Origin: Paenibacillus kribbensis
GTDB taxonomy: Bacteria; Bacillota; Bacilli; Paenibacillales; Paenibacillaceae
Direction: 5' to 3'
Assembly: GCF_002240415.1 (NCBI RefSeq)
Contig: NZ_CP020028.1
Coordinates: forward strand, 5,126,001-5,190,000
DNA length: 64,000 bases
Part shown: positions 24,749-34,946 of the stretch, one piece after another
Layout of the letters: the number at the start of each line of letters is the position of its first letter
Numbering within the stretch: the first letter of the stretch is position 1
Translations under genes and position numbers: made by a program
Notes under the pieces: model-generated
Seen by the model: only the letters and a program-made list of their open reading frames with translations
The model's database searches: none
Told to the model about the DNA's origin: nothing

Positions 24749-25504
24749 ATGAATACAGCGATTCAATCGGTGAAATCCAGATTTTCCAGGTTTGCGGCGT
24801 CCGCGGGCCTGATTGCAGCAGGTGCCTTGCTTTTTGCAGGTATGGCCAGTGCACACGTGACGGTTAAGCCTTCTGTTTCACAGCCTAATGCGTGGGAAAC
24901 CTATACACTGAAGGTGCCCGTGGAGAAAAACATTCCCACCACCAAAGTAGCTTTAAAAATCCCGAAAGAGGTTGTTTTTAAACAATACGAGCCTGTACCG
25001 GATTGGAAGGTAGCGACTGAAAAGGACAGCTCCGGTAAAGTGACTACCGTTACCTGGTCGGCGGAAAAAGACGGTATTCAAGCAGGGCAATACCAGCGCT
25101 TCAGCTTTGTAGCGCAAAATGCGAACCAGAATACCGAAGCAGCCTGGGATGCCTTCCAGTATTACAGTGACGGAAGCATTGTGGAATGGACAGGCGACGA
25201 AGGAAGCAACAATCCTCATTCCATTACCAAAATAACGACAGAGGCCGCATCCGAAGCTCCTGCTCCTGCTCCTGCCGCAGACAGCGGGCACGATTCGGCG
25301 GGCACCGCAGCAGGCCATGCGACCACAGGTACGGCTCAAGATAGCACTAGCCCCGCGCCCACTCCGAGCCCTGCTACCGAAGCCGCGCCTGCCGCTACTG
25401 CTTCAGCCAGCTCTGCCACACAAACGACTGCACTCATCCTCTCGATTATTGCAATCGTGCTTGGTGCAGCAGCTGTCGGCATTGCGCTCAAACGCCGCAA
25501 GTAA
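24749..25504 (+). CDS. ycnI: YcnI-like DUF1775 copper-binding membrane-anchored protein
   Basis: The 251-residue protein has a signal peptide, cut so that the mature form begins AHVTVKPSVSQPNAW, giving the N-terminal His of the DUF1775/YcnI family. The conserved WETYTLKVPVEKNIPTTKV and the Trp in FQYYSDGSIVEWTGDEG follow. An Ala/Pro-rich linker with two His (about residues 165-215) leads to one C-terminal membrane helix and an RRK end. YcnI binds Cu(II) with its N-terminal His and works beside YcnJ. The order ycnJ-ycnI is the reverse of that in B. subtilis. Confidence 0.9.
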   Translation: MNTAIQSVKSRFSRFAASAGLIAAGALLFAGMASAHVTVKPSVSQPNAWETYTLKVPVEKNIPTTKVALKIPKEVVFKQYEPVPDWKVATEKDSSGKVTTVTWSAEKDGIQAGQYQRFSFVAQNANQNTEAAWDAFQYYSDGSIVEWTGDEGSNNPHSITKITTEAASEAPAPAPAADSGHDSAGTAAGHATTGTAQDSTSPAPTPSPATEAAPAATASASSATQTTALILSIIAIVLGAAAVGIALKRRK

Positions 25505-25569
25505 GTTTTAGCTTAACAAGCAAAAATCAGTCACCGTTACGTACCAGCAATTTCAGACTAAACTCAACC

Positions 25570-25604
25570 AGCGCACACCGATTGAATATCGATGTGCGCT
25601 GTTC
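25570..25604. terminator. Hairpin after ycnI, possible terminator
   Basis: CAGCGCACA pairs with TGTGCGCTG, but only a weak T-run (GTTCATAG) follows. Termination is therefore less sure than the structure itself. Confidence 0.5.
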
Positions 25605-25746
25605 ATAGGATTACTATGCAAAAAAGCTCCCCCCCATTTTTATTGTTAAAGGAGCAAGCTTGGCATTAGATACCTATCCTTCGTCTCTTTCCGCCATAAC
25701 TCATTAACCTTCCAATCTGTAAACACTTTCCCCTGCTTGAACGAGA

Positions 25747-25957
25747 TCAGGAGATACTAACTTCTTCAATATAAAGCACTCCCTTTACATCACGTATACG
25801 CAAATCAGCACTTTTTAATCGGGTTATGGCATCTCTTAGTAGCGTCATTCGTTCTATTGATGCTAAATCGGGAGCAAACCTTGCTGCTCTTATACTAGCT
25901 TGGGCTTCATCTAGCGCAAAATTTCTTTTAAAGCTACCATCCTTACATTCACCTATC
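25747..25957 (-). pseudogene. C-terminal fragment of an unrecognised gene
   Basis: The minus strand carries an open reading of about 69 codons ending in TCATCTCC (stop at 25747-25749). It has no start codon with a ribosome binding site and an in-frame stop above. The predicted peptide includes FALDEAQASIRAARF, DLASIERMTLLRDAI and LKSADLRIRDVKGVLYIEE, which read like real protein with helix periodicity. A GCTCC/GGAGC hairpin at about 25625-25655, with an A-run to its left, could be the old terminator. I infer a truncated gene; the family is not recognised. The rest of the 25505-26040 gap shows nothing else. Confidence 0.4.
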
Positions 25958-26040
25958 TATCATTTTTTTGGTAAAATGGTAGACACCTCACGATTCTAGC
26001 ATAATAGCTTTGCAATCTATTGAGCATAGGAGATCATAGG

Positions 26041-27288
26041 ATGAAAATCGTAAATAAGGCTTTGTTATCTAGCGCTATTTTTCTAAGTACCGCAGTGGGC
26101 AGTTTCAGCCCCTTGGCACAAGCGGAGGCAGGCAAGGTCAGCATTATGCTGGATGGATACCCGTTGCCGTTCCCCGTGCAGCCCGCCATGATGAACGGCA
26201 CCACCATGGTTCCCTTTCGTGCTATTTCTGAGGCTCTTGGCATTACAGTGAAATGGGATCAGACCAGCCAAAGCATCACCGCCACCAAAACACAAGATTC
26301 TGCAACCAAGCAGGTGGTTCTGAAAATGGGCAGCCGCAATGCCACAGTAGATGGGCAAACGGTACAGCTAACAGCCGCACCCCAAACCGTACACGGCAGC
26401 ACGATGATCCCGTTAGGCTTTTTCGGACAACAATTCGGGGCCACGGTCAACTGGAATCAGGCAACACGGACGGTCTCCATTACATCGCCACGTGAGGCCA
26501 TGTATACGGTAGGCTTCTATGCGCTATCTTCCTTTGACCAGCGATCCAAGATACCCAATTTTAACGCCGTAGCCTTCGGCTGGAGCCGAATTGATACGAA
26601 CGGACAGTTTACGACAACTGGCAAAGAATACAAATGGCCTCAAGCCGCTGGAGCCGTAACGCCGGAGTCTATCATACAAGACGCAGATAGCCAGGGAACT
26701 TCCCCTTACCTGATGGTTTATTCGGTCGACGGCAATCATGAGCTAACCAAGGTTTTGGACAATACGCAGCTTCAAGAGCAGACCATTTCCCAAATCGTCA
26801 GCACTGCCACTGACAAACAATTCAAGGGCATCACGCTTGATCTGGAAGGACTGGGCTGGAGCGGCGATAAAGCCAAAGCACGTTCAGGCTACAACGCCTT
26901 TATCCAAAAGCTGTCGACCAAAGCGCATCAGGCTGGTCTCAAGCTCACCGTCGTCCTGCATCCGCTGAACAGCTCATACTCTGGCTATGATTACAAGACG
27001 CTGGGCAATCTGGCGGACGATTTGATCATTATGGCTTATGATTATGGCCAAAAGTCGACGCCTGAGCCTTTGGACAAAGTGGACGAAGCCATAAAACTGG
27101 CCTTGAAGGAAACCTCGCGGGACAAGCTGATTTTGGGGATTTCGATGGGTAGCGAAAAAGACAGCACCGTTAACGCCAAGGTCGGTCTGGCCAAACGTTA
27201 TGATCTCAAAGGCATCGCCATCTGGCGGCTGGGCATCATCGGAGAAACGGCTTGGGCGAAAATGAACGAGGCCATCGAGTTTAAATAG
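26041..27288 (+). CDS. Secreted copper-amine-oxidase-N-type/GH18-like protein
   Basis: The 415-residue protein (ATG 26041, AGGAG site) has a signal peptide and a stalk-type copper-amine-oxidase N-terminal domain (about residues 35-150; repeats MVPFRAISEALGITVKW and MIPLGFFGQQFGATVNW). It then has a GH18-like TIM barrel: GFYALSSFDQRS, FKGITLDLEGLGWSG, TVVLHPLNSSYS, DLIIMAYDYG. The LDLEG segment keeps the D-x-E of the chitinase catalytic motif. It resembles spore-germination and YaaH/YdhD-like glycosylases that act on cell wall or chitin. It is a single gene with a terminator. Confidence 0.85.
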   Translation: MKIVNKALLSSAIFLSTAVGSFSPLAQAEAGKVSIMLDGYPLPFPVQPAMMNGTTMVPFRAISEALGITVKWDQTSQSITATKTQDSATKQVVLKMGSRNATVDGQTVQLTAAPQTVHGSTMIPLGFFGQQFGATVNWNQATRTVSITSPREAMYTVGFYALSSFDQRSKIPNFNAVAFGWSRIDTNGQFTTTGKEYKWPQAAGAVTPESIIQDADSQGTSPYLMVYSVDGNHELTKVLDNTQLQEQTISQIVSTATDKQFKGITLDLEGLGWSGDKAKARSGYNAFIQKLSTKAHQAGLKLTVVLHPLNSSYSGYDYKTLGNLADDLIIMAYDYGQKSTPEPLDKVDEAIKLALKETSRDKLILGISMGSEKDSTVNAKVGLAKRYDLKGIAIWRLGIIGETAWAKMNEAIEFK

Positions 27289-27325
27289 ATTGTACATTTT
27301 ATAAAAATAATCCTGCCCTTATTCT

Positions 27326-27372
27326 GCCCGCTAATGTTCTCATGCATCTGGTATGAAATCATCAGCGGGCTT
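27326..27372. terminator. Bidirectional hairpin terminator
   Basis: GCCCGCT (27326-27332) pairs with AGCGGGC (27364-27370), between the convergent GH18-like and hypR genes. Confidence 0.65.
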
Positions 27373-27386
27373 TCCTTATGCCCACC

Positions 27387-27770
27387 TTAACAAAAATGCT
27401 TTCCCGAATTGGATGTTGTCGCCACAGGGTCGCCATTCTGCTCCCCATAAAAGATACCCCAGTCTCTCATAAAGTCCAGCAACGGCCTTAATGTATCCCC
27501 TAACGGGGTAAGCGAGTATTCCACACGCGGCGGATTCTCATTATAAATTTGGCGATGTACAATGCCATCCCGCTCCAACTCACGCAACTGCAAGGTCAAC
27601 ATCCGCTGCGTAATATTGGGCAAGGTCCGCCGAATTTCGTTGTAACGCCGTGGTCCTGTGGTCAAATGATACAAGATGACTCCCTTCCATTTGCCGCCTA
27701 TGACTCCGACGGTTTTCGCTACCGGACATCCAAAATTCACACCAACTACATTTTCCATTTTTTGCGTCAT
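27387..27770 (-). CDS. hypR: HxlR/DUF24-family redox-sensing regulator
   Basis: The 127-residue MarR-like winged-helix protein (start MTQKMENVVGV, after AAGGGG) has Cys15 in the conserved spot NFGCPVAKTVGVIGGKWK. Members such as HypR, YodB and CatR use this Cys as a thiol switch for disulfides and quinones. The HxlR helix-turn-helix marks RRYNEIRRTLPNITQRMLTLQL and the wing GIVHRQIYNENPPRVEYSLT are present. It is divergent from a YfkO/HypO-like nitroreductase, as hypR is expected to control hypO. I therefore call it HypR-like, with YodB as the other option. An in-frame upstream ATG has no good ribosome binding site. Confidence 0.82.
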   Translation of the reverse strand: MTQKMENVVGVNFGCPVAKTVGVIGGKWKGVILYHLTTGPRRYNEIRRTLPNITQRMLTLQLRELERDGIVHRQIYNENPPRVEYSLTPLGDTLRPLLDFMRDWGIFYGEQNGDPVATTSNSGKHFC

Positions 27771-27954
27771 GTATTCCCCTTCTTTCTGCAGGATGTAGAT
27801 CCATAGCCCAGCTCTGTACAAGGAACAAATATGTGCGTACTTGTTCCCTCCAAAAACTTTCTATATGATGACTATATATTCGATATCAGCTCTCATTATA
27901 TTAGCAGAGAATATATAAAGCACCAACTAAATCCAACTGGAGGGAATACATTTT
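27771..27954. promoter_or_regulatory. hypR/hypO divergent promoter region with inverted repeats
   Basis: GGAACAA (27822-27828) pairs with TTGTTCC (27841-27847), a perfect 7-bp repeat over the hypR promoter. ATATATTC (about 27872-27880) pairs with GAATATAT (27909-27916) nearer hypO. These are candidates for the HypR-type operator. Confidence 0.55.
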
Positions 27955-28629
27955 ATGTCCAATACATCCGCTAAAAAACAGGAAATTCTGGATGCCTTTC
28001 TGTTCAGACATGCCACCAAGGAATTCAATCCTGATCGCATCATACCGGAGGAGGATTTTCAATTCATACTCGAAACCGGACGGCTTTCCCCAAGCTCCGT
28101 AGGCTTTGAACCGTGGCAGTTTGTGGTCGTACAAAATCAGGCTTTAAGACAAAAACTGGCCGCGGTGTCCAGTGGGGGACAAAAGCAGATTCCTCAGGCC
28201 AGCCATGTCGTTCTCATTTTGGCGCGCAAGGATGTACGATATGATTCTCCTTACGTGGAGTATATGTATAAAGAGGTAAAAGGCATGTCCGAGGAAGACT
28301 TCGTTTCGCTACCGGGCCGCTACAAAATTTTTCAGGGTGTAAATCAACGCCTGCTGGAAAACGAACGTACACTGTTCGACTGGGCTTCCAAGCAGACCTA
28401 TATCGCCTTGGGCAATATGATGACGGCGGCGGCTCAGATCGGCATTGATTCGTGCCCGATTGAGGGCTTTAACTACGATCAGGTGCATGCCATCCTGGAG
28501 GAAGAAGGACTGCTGGAGGACGGACGACTGGATATTTCGGTCATTGCCGCCTTCGGTTATCGCGCTCATGAACCCAAGCGGGAAAAATCCAGACAACCGC
28601 TGGAAAAGATCACACGTTGGGTCCTGTAA
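27955..28629 (+). CDS. hypO: NAD(P)H nitroreductase/flavin oxidoreductase
   Basis: The 224-residue nitroreductase has FRHATKEFNPD, ILETGRLSPSSVGFEPWQFVV, FDWASKQTYIALGNMMTAA and the C-terminal IGIDSCPIEGF segment. This run is very close in order and length to B. subtilis YfkO/HypO (221 residues). HypO uses FMN to reduce quinones and disulfide-stress electrophiles in the cytoplasm. GGAGG precedes the start. It is divergently placed from the HxlR regulator and ends in a strong terminator. Confidence 0.86.
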   Translation: MSNTSAKKQEILDAFLFRHATKEFNPDRIIPEEDFQFILETGRLSPSSVGFEPWQFVVVQNQALRQKLAAVSSGGQKQIPQASHVVLILARKDVRYDSPYVEYMYKEVKGMSEEDFVSLPGRYKIFQGVNQRLLENERTLFDWASKQTYIALGNMMTAAAQIGIDSCPIEGFNYDQVHAILEEEGLLEDGRLDISVIAAFGYRAHEPKREKSRQPLEKITRWVL

Positions 28630-28683
28630 ATATACGTCCAATACTGTTAGTCAAGCTTTAGGTTTAGTAAACATCATAAACAA

Positions 28684-28735
28684 GGCGGGCTTGCGATCAT
28701 TCATCTTAACGGTGGCCCATCGCAGCCCGCCTATT
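28684..28735 (+). terminator. Intrinsic terminator after hypO
   Basis: GGCGGGC-tt-GCGAT (28684-28697) pairs with ATCGC-a-GCCCGCC (28719-28731), followed by TATTTATTT. Confidence 0.8.
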
Positions 28736-28832
28736 TATTTAAAATTTTTTTCTTCTACAACTTTTGTTTATAGCCGCAGCCAAGTTATCCTATATAATAA
28801 GATGTATCTGCCTAAAAAGGAGTAAAGCACAC

Positions 28833-29984
28833 GTGGAAAGATCAGAGAAATTGACAAGGATTGTTATTGTCGATGATGAAGAGTTAGCTTTGGATTATAT
28901 GAAGCGTCTGCTTGGCAAGCTACAAGGCATACATATTGCAGGAGCTTTTACGAATCCGTTCGTGGCTAAGGACTATATTCTACTTGATGATATAGACTTG
29001 GCCTTTTTGGATGTAAGACTTCCAGAGATCAGTGGTATTGAATTAGCAAATCAAATTTTGGAGCACAAACCCCATATTCAGATTGTATTTGTTACGGCTT
29101 ACGATAAGTACGCTATCCAGGCCTTCGAGCTTAATGCGCTGGATTATCTGCTCAAACCGGTCACAACAGAACGTCTCATCAAAACCATGAATCGTATTCT
29201 GAAGCGTGAGGATCAAGCTGCCTCCATACCTGAGGATCAGCCTTCCCTTCTTCATTTACAGGTTTTTCAACATGTCGTCTTCACATTGGCGGATCAACAG
29301 CCCACTGTTCTTCAGTGGAGGACCAAAAAGACTCAGGAGTTGTTTTTGTACCTGCTCCAAAACCATGACCAATGGGTTCGCAAATCAGCCTTGATTGAAT
29401 TACTATGGCCGGAATATGAAGAAGATAAGGCCTACTCTCTTTTATATACTGCCGCTTATTACATTAGAAAAAGTATAGCGCCGTATCATTCCTTTTTAGA
29501 TATTTCCAACACGAATGGCGGTTATATTTTGCATACGCAAAACGTGCTGCTAGATACAGAAAGATGGGAGTCCCTCCTGGCATCCGCTCCACAGATGAAT
29601 AAGGAATCCATTCACTATTATGTTAAAATGATGGAATTATACAAAGGGGACTATTTACAGGAATATGATTTTTGGTGGGTTGAAAGTGAACGCCAAAGGC
29701 TGCATAAAATGTGGTTATCCACATCATTAAAAATGGCAGAGTGGTATAGAGGGAACTCTCAGGCTGAAGAGGCGGTTTCTATTTATGAGGGCATCTGTAG
29801 TCGTCACCCCCAAGCAGAGGAAGCCTACTGGGGATTAATGAAAATCTATGCTGATATGAACAAAAAAAACTTAGTTAACAAGTGGTATGGTTTATTATCA
29901 TCCGTCTTATGGGAAGAACTTCATGAGAAGCCCAGTGAACAAATTACGAATTGGTTTATAGAGTGGCAAATGGCTCATGCCTAG
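28833..29984 (+). CDS. SARP-type response regulator (REC-HTH-BTAD)
   Basis: The start is GTG 28833 after AAAAGGAG; an earlier ATG at 28764 would lie before the promoter-like region and is rejected. The 383-residue protein has a receiver domain with VDDEE, phospho-acceptor Asp60 (AFLDVRLPEISGIE), FVTAYDKYAIQAFELNALDYLLKP and the K of KPV. A winged-helix of SARP type follows (LFLYLLQNHDQWVRKSALIELLWP), then a BTAD/TPR domain (SIYEGICSRHPQAEEAYWGLMKIYADMN). It is probably a DNA-binding activator. It faces the hybrid kinase gene at 30082-33153, whose two kinase cores make it a candidate partner. Confidence 0.85.
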   Translation: MERSEKLTRIVIVDDEELALDYMKRLLGKLQGIHIAGAFTNPFVAKDYILLDDIDLAFLDVRLPEISGIELANQILEHKPHIQIVFVTAYDKYAIQAFELNALDYLLKPVTTERLIKTMNRILKREDQAASIPEDQPSLLHLQVFQHVVFTLADQQPTVLQWRTKKTQELFLYLLQNHDQWVRKSALIELLWPEYEEDKAYSLLYTAAYYIRKSIAPYHSFLDISNTNGGYILHTQNVLLDTERWESLLASAPQMNKESIHYYVKMMELYKGDYLQEYDFWWVESERQRLHKMWLSTSLKMAEWYRGNSQAEEAVSIYEGICSRHPQAEEAYWGLMKIYADMNKKNLVNKWYGLLSSVLWEELHEKPSEQITNWFIEWQMAHA

Positions 29985-30009
29985 TCTCACGGCTGAAGTC
30001 ATTCTCCGG

Positions 30010-30076
30010 AACCCGTAGAGCCCCATCAGAACCGGCACTTGCTTCGCCTCGTTCTGTATGAGGTCCTACGGGACAG
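30010..30076. terminator. Convergent hairpin between response regulator and kinase genes
   Basis: CCCGTAG (about 30011-30017) pairs with CTACGGG (30065-30071), with inner CAGAAC/GTTCTG pairing around CGGCACTTGCTTCGCCTC. No long T-run is seen, so it may terminate weakly in both directions. Confidence 0.5.
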
Positions 30077-30081
30077 AGATA

Positions 30082-33000
30082 TTAAGTTTCTTGCCTTTGT
30101 GCCCGGGGAACATGGAAGCTCACCGTTGTACCCTGATTGGGATGACTACTAATATACAGCCCCTTACCGAATACTTGCTTCAGACGTCGGTCCGTATTAC
30201 GTAATCCAATCCCGCTATGCTGTTCTTGCTGAGGATCCAGCAGACGATCCAGTTCCTCCTGACTCATGCCCACACCGTCATCCATAATGGCTATTTCTGT
30301 GCCATCCTCCTGATGCTGAATTCGAATGCACAATGTTCCTCCATCTATCCGATTCATGATACCATGCCTGATCGCATTTTCCGCAAGTGGCTGAATGGAC
30401 AACGGCGGCAGAAGCAAGGACACCTGTTCATCTACTTCCCATACAATATCTAGTCTATTCCCAAAACGCTCCTTCTCTATATAAAGATAAGATTTCAGGA
30501 GTACAAGCTCGTATTCCAGTGATACGACTCTATCAAGATTTTGAGGATTGAAGCTTGATCTTAAATATTTGCCGAACTCTTCAATAAGCTTCACCATTCT
30601 GGCGTGATCCACATGACTCAAGGATGCAATGGTATTCAAGGTGTTAAACAAAAAATGAGGTTTGATTTGCGCCTGTAACCATGCAGCCTCCATCCAAAGC
30701 TGTTCCCTTGCGGACTTTTTAACATCAGTCAAGGCACGGACCCTGGATTTCAATTCCATGGAATCCACAGGCTTCATAATATAATCGTTGGCCCCGGCAA
30801 GAAATCCCGTATATAAGTCCTCCTGCTGACTACGTGCCGTCAACAGCAACACAGGCAGCTCGGAAATACTAAAGTATTCCCTCACACGCCGAGTTAACTC
30901 ATAACCCGACATTTGGGGCATCATGACATCGGCTATAATTAAATCCCAATCCCGATAATCCAACCTATGCAAGGCCTCCTGGGCACTGGTTACAGTGACA
31001 AGATCATAAGACTCCGATTCCGAGGCAAGAATGCCCTCCAACACCCTTAAATTAACCGGATCATCATCTACCGCGAGTATGGCAGACCGTGCAGAGCCTG
31101 CAGCAACCTGCATCACTGCTTCATTCTGCAAAGCTATAAAATCAGTACCTGCTTCTTCATCCATACACACCTGCTCGTTATCTCGTGATTGGACCGGGAT
31201 AGGTGAGGGATCGAGCGGTAGCGTGAAAGAAAAGGTTGAGCCTTGACCAAGTTCAGAGCTTACACTCAGAGATCCCCCATGAAGCTCCACCAATTGCTTG
31301 CTGATGCTCAACCCTAGTCCAAGCCCATCCCCAATAACCGTCAAATGAGAATTTCCTTGTTCATATGGATGAAATATTCGCTTTTGCGTCTCCTCATCCA
31401 TCCCAACGCCAGTGTCACGAACCTCAATACCGGCCATTTCGCCCTGGATGTGTGCGTGAACGGAAATTGATCCCTCGGCAGTATATTTGACCGCATTGTG
31501 AAGGAGATTGAACAGGATTTGGATTACCCGGTTTTCATCTGCTAATACATTCGGAAAATCAGCAGGGATGTTTACTACCATGTTTAACGGTTTACCATCT
31601 GTCATGAATTGAAGCATATCCAACACACCCGAGACTACAGCCTGAGGCTTCAAGCTTCTTTTTTCCAGAAGAATATCCTTTTCACGCAGACGTGTAACAT
31701 CCAGCAAATCATTCAATAATAAGGACATACGGCGACCGACCGTAACGAGCAATTGTATGTTTCTCTTGTTGGGTTCGTCCAGGGCGCTATTCTGATTCTC
31801 CAGCACGGTCTGTGCTATATTGATCATCCCATGCAGAGGATTCCGCAGCTCATGAGAGGTGTTGGCCAAAAATTCATTTTTCACCTGATCAGCGCGCTGC
31901 AATCTCTCCGTCAGCCTTCTCAGCTCGGCGTTCGTATTAAAAAACCGTTTGAACCAATAGGACGCAAACGCCACAAAGGCCAGCACAATATCCCAAGGGT
32001 AATAAGGGAGGTCATTCGTTTTGAACATACCCCACAGTATGCTGGATGCGATGCTAAGGGATGCCAGCAACAGAAAAACAGCCTCTTTTTGCCCTCTGAA
32101 TGTTCTAAGAAAAGCAACCGCGGGAACCGTAGCACATAGGGTAATGCCTGAGAATGCGATAAGAGCCAACAAAAATGCATAAAGGTTGGATGTAGATGCA
32201 AATAAAACCGTGACCGCAAAACAACAGTGGGCTATAAAAACAATCTGAATGATTCGGGATCGAGCCAACAGAGACTGCGCCAGCTTCAGTACACACATGC
32301 CTATCCCAATATAGGAAAGTATGGTTATCTTTACCGAAAGACTCAAACTGATAGGGAACCAGTCTATTAAAAGCTTGTCATCGTCTGTCAGGATGGATAT
32401 TACCGTGCAGACTACAATTCCCGCGAAATACAGAAGCGCCTTCTTTTGTGGATTCATAAAAAATATAACGACTACATATAACCCGTGAAGCAGTAAAATA
32501 ATACATACCATAATTTGCATCGAGATCGCGAAGTTGGTTCGGCTATTCACAGCCTCCGCGCTTCCGAAAATGATAGGCTTCACAATCCCTCCATTGGAAG
32601 GAAAATCAAAATTGGATACTTGGATGACAATCTCAATAGCCTGCCTGTTCGTATCAAACATAGCAGAGAACGGAACGGTTGATCCTGTATGCTGTTCGAC
32701 CTTGTTAGAGACCTGACCACTATGACTGACTAAACGGCCGTTCACAAATATGTTGGATGCCGTACTAATCCTCCCGATCCGAAGTCCGTATAAAGTGTCC
32801 TCCGACCTGTCACTCAAAATAAGCAGCCGATAGGTTCCAACCCCATATGCCTTATGATCCACAGGAGATACCGACTCACTCCATAATCCCGGCACCTGAA
32901 TGGTCTGACGCTGCTTCTTCATAGATAAGGACTTCAGTTCAGCAGGGGAAGATAATGTTCCCGGATAAAACTCCCACTCACCATTTAATGGCAGGGTCTT

Positions 33001-33153
33001 TATCTCCTGCAAATTCAACCCCCTCAGATCCAGAATTCCCGCCTTGGCCCGGGGATAATCCTGATTGTGGTAATAATCAAACCACAGCAAACGCAGACCG
33101 ATAATTACGATCAGGAATGACAGCGTAATTAAAAAAAATCTCCGCTTATTCAT
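30082..33153 (-). CDS. Large hybrid histidine kinase with two kinase cores (DISM-7TM, HisKA, REC, LytS-type)
   Basis: The 1023-residue protein starts with a TM helix, an outside jelly-roll-like 7TMR-DISM domain (about residues 50-200, WEFYPG...VPGLWSE) and about seven membrane helices to residue 400. A HisKA core has His434 ([11 protein letters not shown]), N-box [12 protein letters not shown] and [13 protein letters not shown] receiver domain follows with Asp738 ([14 protein letters not shown]). A LytS/YesM-type kinase core has His833 ([12 protein letters not shown]), N-box [10 protein letters not shown] and DDGVGMS. Two kinase cores in one chain flanking a receiver suggest an internal phosphorelay. 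Its ATG overlaps the stop of the DUF445 gene. Confidence 0.88.
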   Translation of the reverse strand: MNKRRFFLITLSFLIVIIGLRLLWFDYYHNQDYPRAKAGILDLRGLNLQEIKTLPLNGEWEFYPGTLSSPAELKSLSMKKQRQTIQVPGLWSESVSPVDHKAYGVGTYRLLILSDRSEDTLYGLRIGRISTASNIFVNGRLVSHSGQVSNKVEQHTGSTVPFSAMFDTNRQAIEIVIQVSNFDFPSNGGIVKPIIFGSAEAVNSRTNFAISMQIMVCIILLLHGLYVVVIFFMNPQKKALLYFAGIVVCTVISILTDDDKLLIDWFPISLSLSVKITILSYIGIGMCVLKLAQSLLARSRIIQIVFIAHCCFAVTVLFASTSNLYAFLLALIAFSGITLCATVPAVAFLRTFRGQKEAVFLLLASLSIASSILWGMFKTNDLPYYPWDIVLAFVAFASYWFKRFFNTNAELRRLTERLQRADQVKNEFLANTSHELRNPLHGMINIAQTVLENQNSALDEPNKRNIQLLVTVGRRMSLLLNDLLDVTRLREKDILLEKRSLKPQAVVSGVLDMLQFMTDGKPLNMVVNIPADFPNVLADENRVIQILFNLLHNAVKYTAEGSISVHAHIQGEMAGIEVRDTGVGMDEETQKRIFHPYEQGNSHLTVIGDGLGLGLSISKQLVELHGGSLSVSSELGQGSTFSFTLPLDPSPIPVQSRDNEQVCMDEEAGTDFIALQNEAVMQVAAGSARSAILAVDDDPVNLRVLEGILASESESYDLVTVTSAQEALHRLDYRDWDLIIADVMMPQMSGYELTRRVREYFSISELPVLLLTARSQQEDLYTGFLAGANDYIMKPVDSMELKSRVRALTDVKKSAREQLWMEAAWLQAQIKPHFLFNTLNTIASLSHVDHARMVKLIEEFGKYLRSSFNPQNLDRVVSLEYELVLLKSYLYIEKERFGNRLDIVWEVDEQVSLLLPPLSIQPLAENAIRHGIMNRIDGGTLCIRIQHQEDGTEIAIMDDGVGMSQEELDRLLDPQQEQHSGIGLRNTDRRLKQVFGKGLYISSHPNQGTTVSFHVPRAQRQET

Positions 33154-34415
33154 TTACTGTAATCCAGCAGCATACGAACCCCGGTAAGCACAATTCCAAT
33201 CAGAAAACCTGTAAGCGCACCGTTAATCCGTATCCATTGCAAATCCTGCCCCAGCTTGTCCTCCATTAAAGCAATCAGTGAAGCATCATCCATTCTATTT
33301 ACATTTTCACGGACCAGATTGCCAATTTGGCTGTGGTTTGCTTCCACTACTCCGGTAACACCTGTCACGATCCACGAATTGATCTTGTCCAGCAGCTCCG
33401 TATTTCTCCATAAATCAGACAGCATTTGATCCAGTAAAGGTACAATGTATACCGTTACATAACTGGCATCTTCCATATAATCCAGCAGATGACGGCGCAA
33501 CTCTTCGAGTTTCCCTGATACAGCTGCATCACCTTCCCAAGAATCAATAAAGGTGTTTTTCCAGTGATTCAGCCCCTCTTTGACCGTATCTTTGGTTGCC
33601 AGACGGATCAACTGTGTGTTGATGCCATCCAGGACGGCCTGACGGCGCGGATGTCCTTCATTTTGGAGCTCCGCTACGCGGTCCAGCAAGAAGTGACGGA
33701 TCATCTCGCCCATACGCTCCTCATTCAAATAGCCAAGGAAGGCGTTCAGGGCAAACTGCATGAGCCCGCTGACCTGCAAGCCGCTAACGGCCTGCATCCC
33801 CAGGGTGCCAAGGGTAACCCCGGTGTCTGCCCGCAGCAGCCAGGACTCCGTCTGCTCCAGCGCATAATCCAATGCGAGTTGGTCATACTTCCGCGCTCCA
33901 GCTTGCCGGGCGAGTGCCTCTAGCAACGGCCCCATATCGAATTCAGTCGCCTGTCGCTTAATCCCGGCCGCGATCACCGGGGCCAGCTCCGCCAGCGGAA
34001 GCGAGCGGACAAGTCGCTTGGCAAGGACATCTATAAAAGTGACCGCTTCGGGCGTGCGTATTCCTTTTTCCACGCTTTTCAGCACTAGCTCGGCCAGCCG
34101 AATATCGGCAATTTTAGATGCAATACTTTCTTTGTGGAGTAAATTGTTTTCGACCGTGTTAACCAAGGCATCGGTCAGCTTTCCCCGATTTTTGGGGAGA
34201 AGCGCTGTATGTGGAATCGGAATGCCCAGCGGATGACGAAATAATGCGGTTACGGCAAACCAGTCTGCCAATCCTCCAACAAGTCCGGCCTCAAAAGATC
34301 CAGCCAAAAGACGGGCCCAGCCAAATTGTTGAAAAGGTAGCGTAGCAGCAAAGCCCGCTCCCATCATAACAAGTGACCAGGCTGCTGCGGTTTTCGTTTT
34401 TTTTGTTTTTCCCAT
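33150..34415 (-). CDS. DUF445 membrane protein
   Basis: The 421-residue protein (start [13 protein letters not shown] after GGAGG) has DUF445 features: [38 protein letters not shown] near residue 45, a long helix-rich body, and a C-terminal membrane segment ([21 protein letters not shown]). DUF445 (YheB/YjiN-like) proteins are of unknown function. Its stop overlaps the start of the hybrid kinase (ATGA), a sign of translational coupling. That makes a functional link with the kinase likely, though unproven. Confidence 0.85.
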   Translation of the reverse strand: MGKTKKTKTAAAWSLVMMGAGFAATLPFQQFGWARLLAGSFEAGLVGGLADWFAVTALFRHPLGIPIPHTALLPKNRGKLTDALVNTVENNLLHKESIASKIADIRLAELVLKSVEKGIRTPEAVTFIDVLAKRLVRSLPLAELAPVIAAGIKRQATEFDMGPLLEALARQAGARKYDQLALDYALEQTESWLLRADTGVTLGTLGMQAVSGLQVSGLMQFALNAFLGYLNEERMGEMIRHFLLDRVAELQNEGHPRRQAVLDGINTQLIRLATKDTVKEGLNHWKNTFIDSWEGDAAVSGKLEELRRHLLDYMEDASYVTVYIVPLLDQMLSDLWRNTELLDKINSWIVTGVTGVVEANHSQIGNLVRENVNRMDDASLIALMEDKLGQDLQWIRINGALTGFLIGIVLTGVRMLLDYSK

Positions 34416-34946
34416 CCTGAGATCCTCCAAACTAACTTTCGAATATATATCATTACATCTATAGTACCCATCATATCATTGCCTGTACAAATTCCAAAAG
34501 CTTACTACACTCTGTTTTCGACAAATTGTGTGAAATTGAGAAAGAATTTACGCTATAACACAAATTAAGTTCACATAGCCACACCTATCCATACATGTTC
34601 GTGAACAAAATAACACTTAGAGCCAAATCTATTTTCCGGCAAAGTGAGCCCTACGAATCATTTTGTCGGAATATAGTCCCATTTTTCCTATAATCGAAAG
34701 GATATACGACTCAAAAAGTGGAATTGCAAGATTAATACATTTATCATAAACTTTTACCCTGTCCCGTTTATATCAATATCTCCTGGATATATCTGGTTAA
34801 ATATTGTGTAGGCTCTAATCGTTTCATGAACATACTTTAATGTGATAAAATAACCTTTGTAAATGGGAACTTCGGTTTTAAAAGGATATTCGTGAAACAA
34901 ACTACAATTAGCTTACTAAAATTGTTCTTTTGTAAAGGAATTGGAT
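34416..34946. other. 531-base intergenic region between DUF445 and AraC genes
   Basis: The region is AT-rich and has no convincing ORF. TGTTC-GT-GAACA (about 34597-34608) is a short palindrome, and ATATC/GATAT repeats occur near 34775-34790. These may be operators for the divergent genes. No terminator, tRNA or riboswitch was recognised. Confidence 0.5.
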
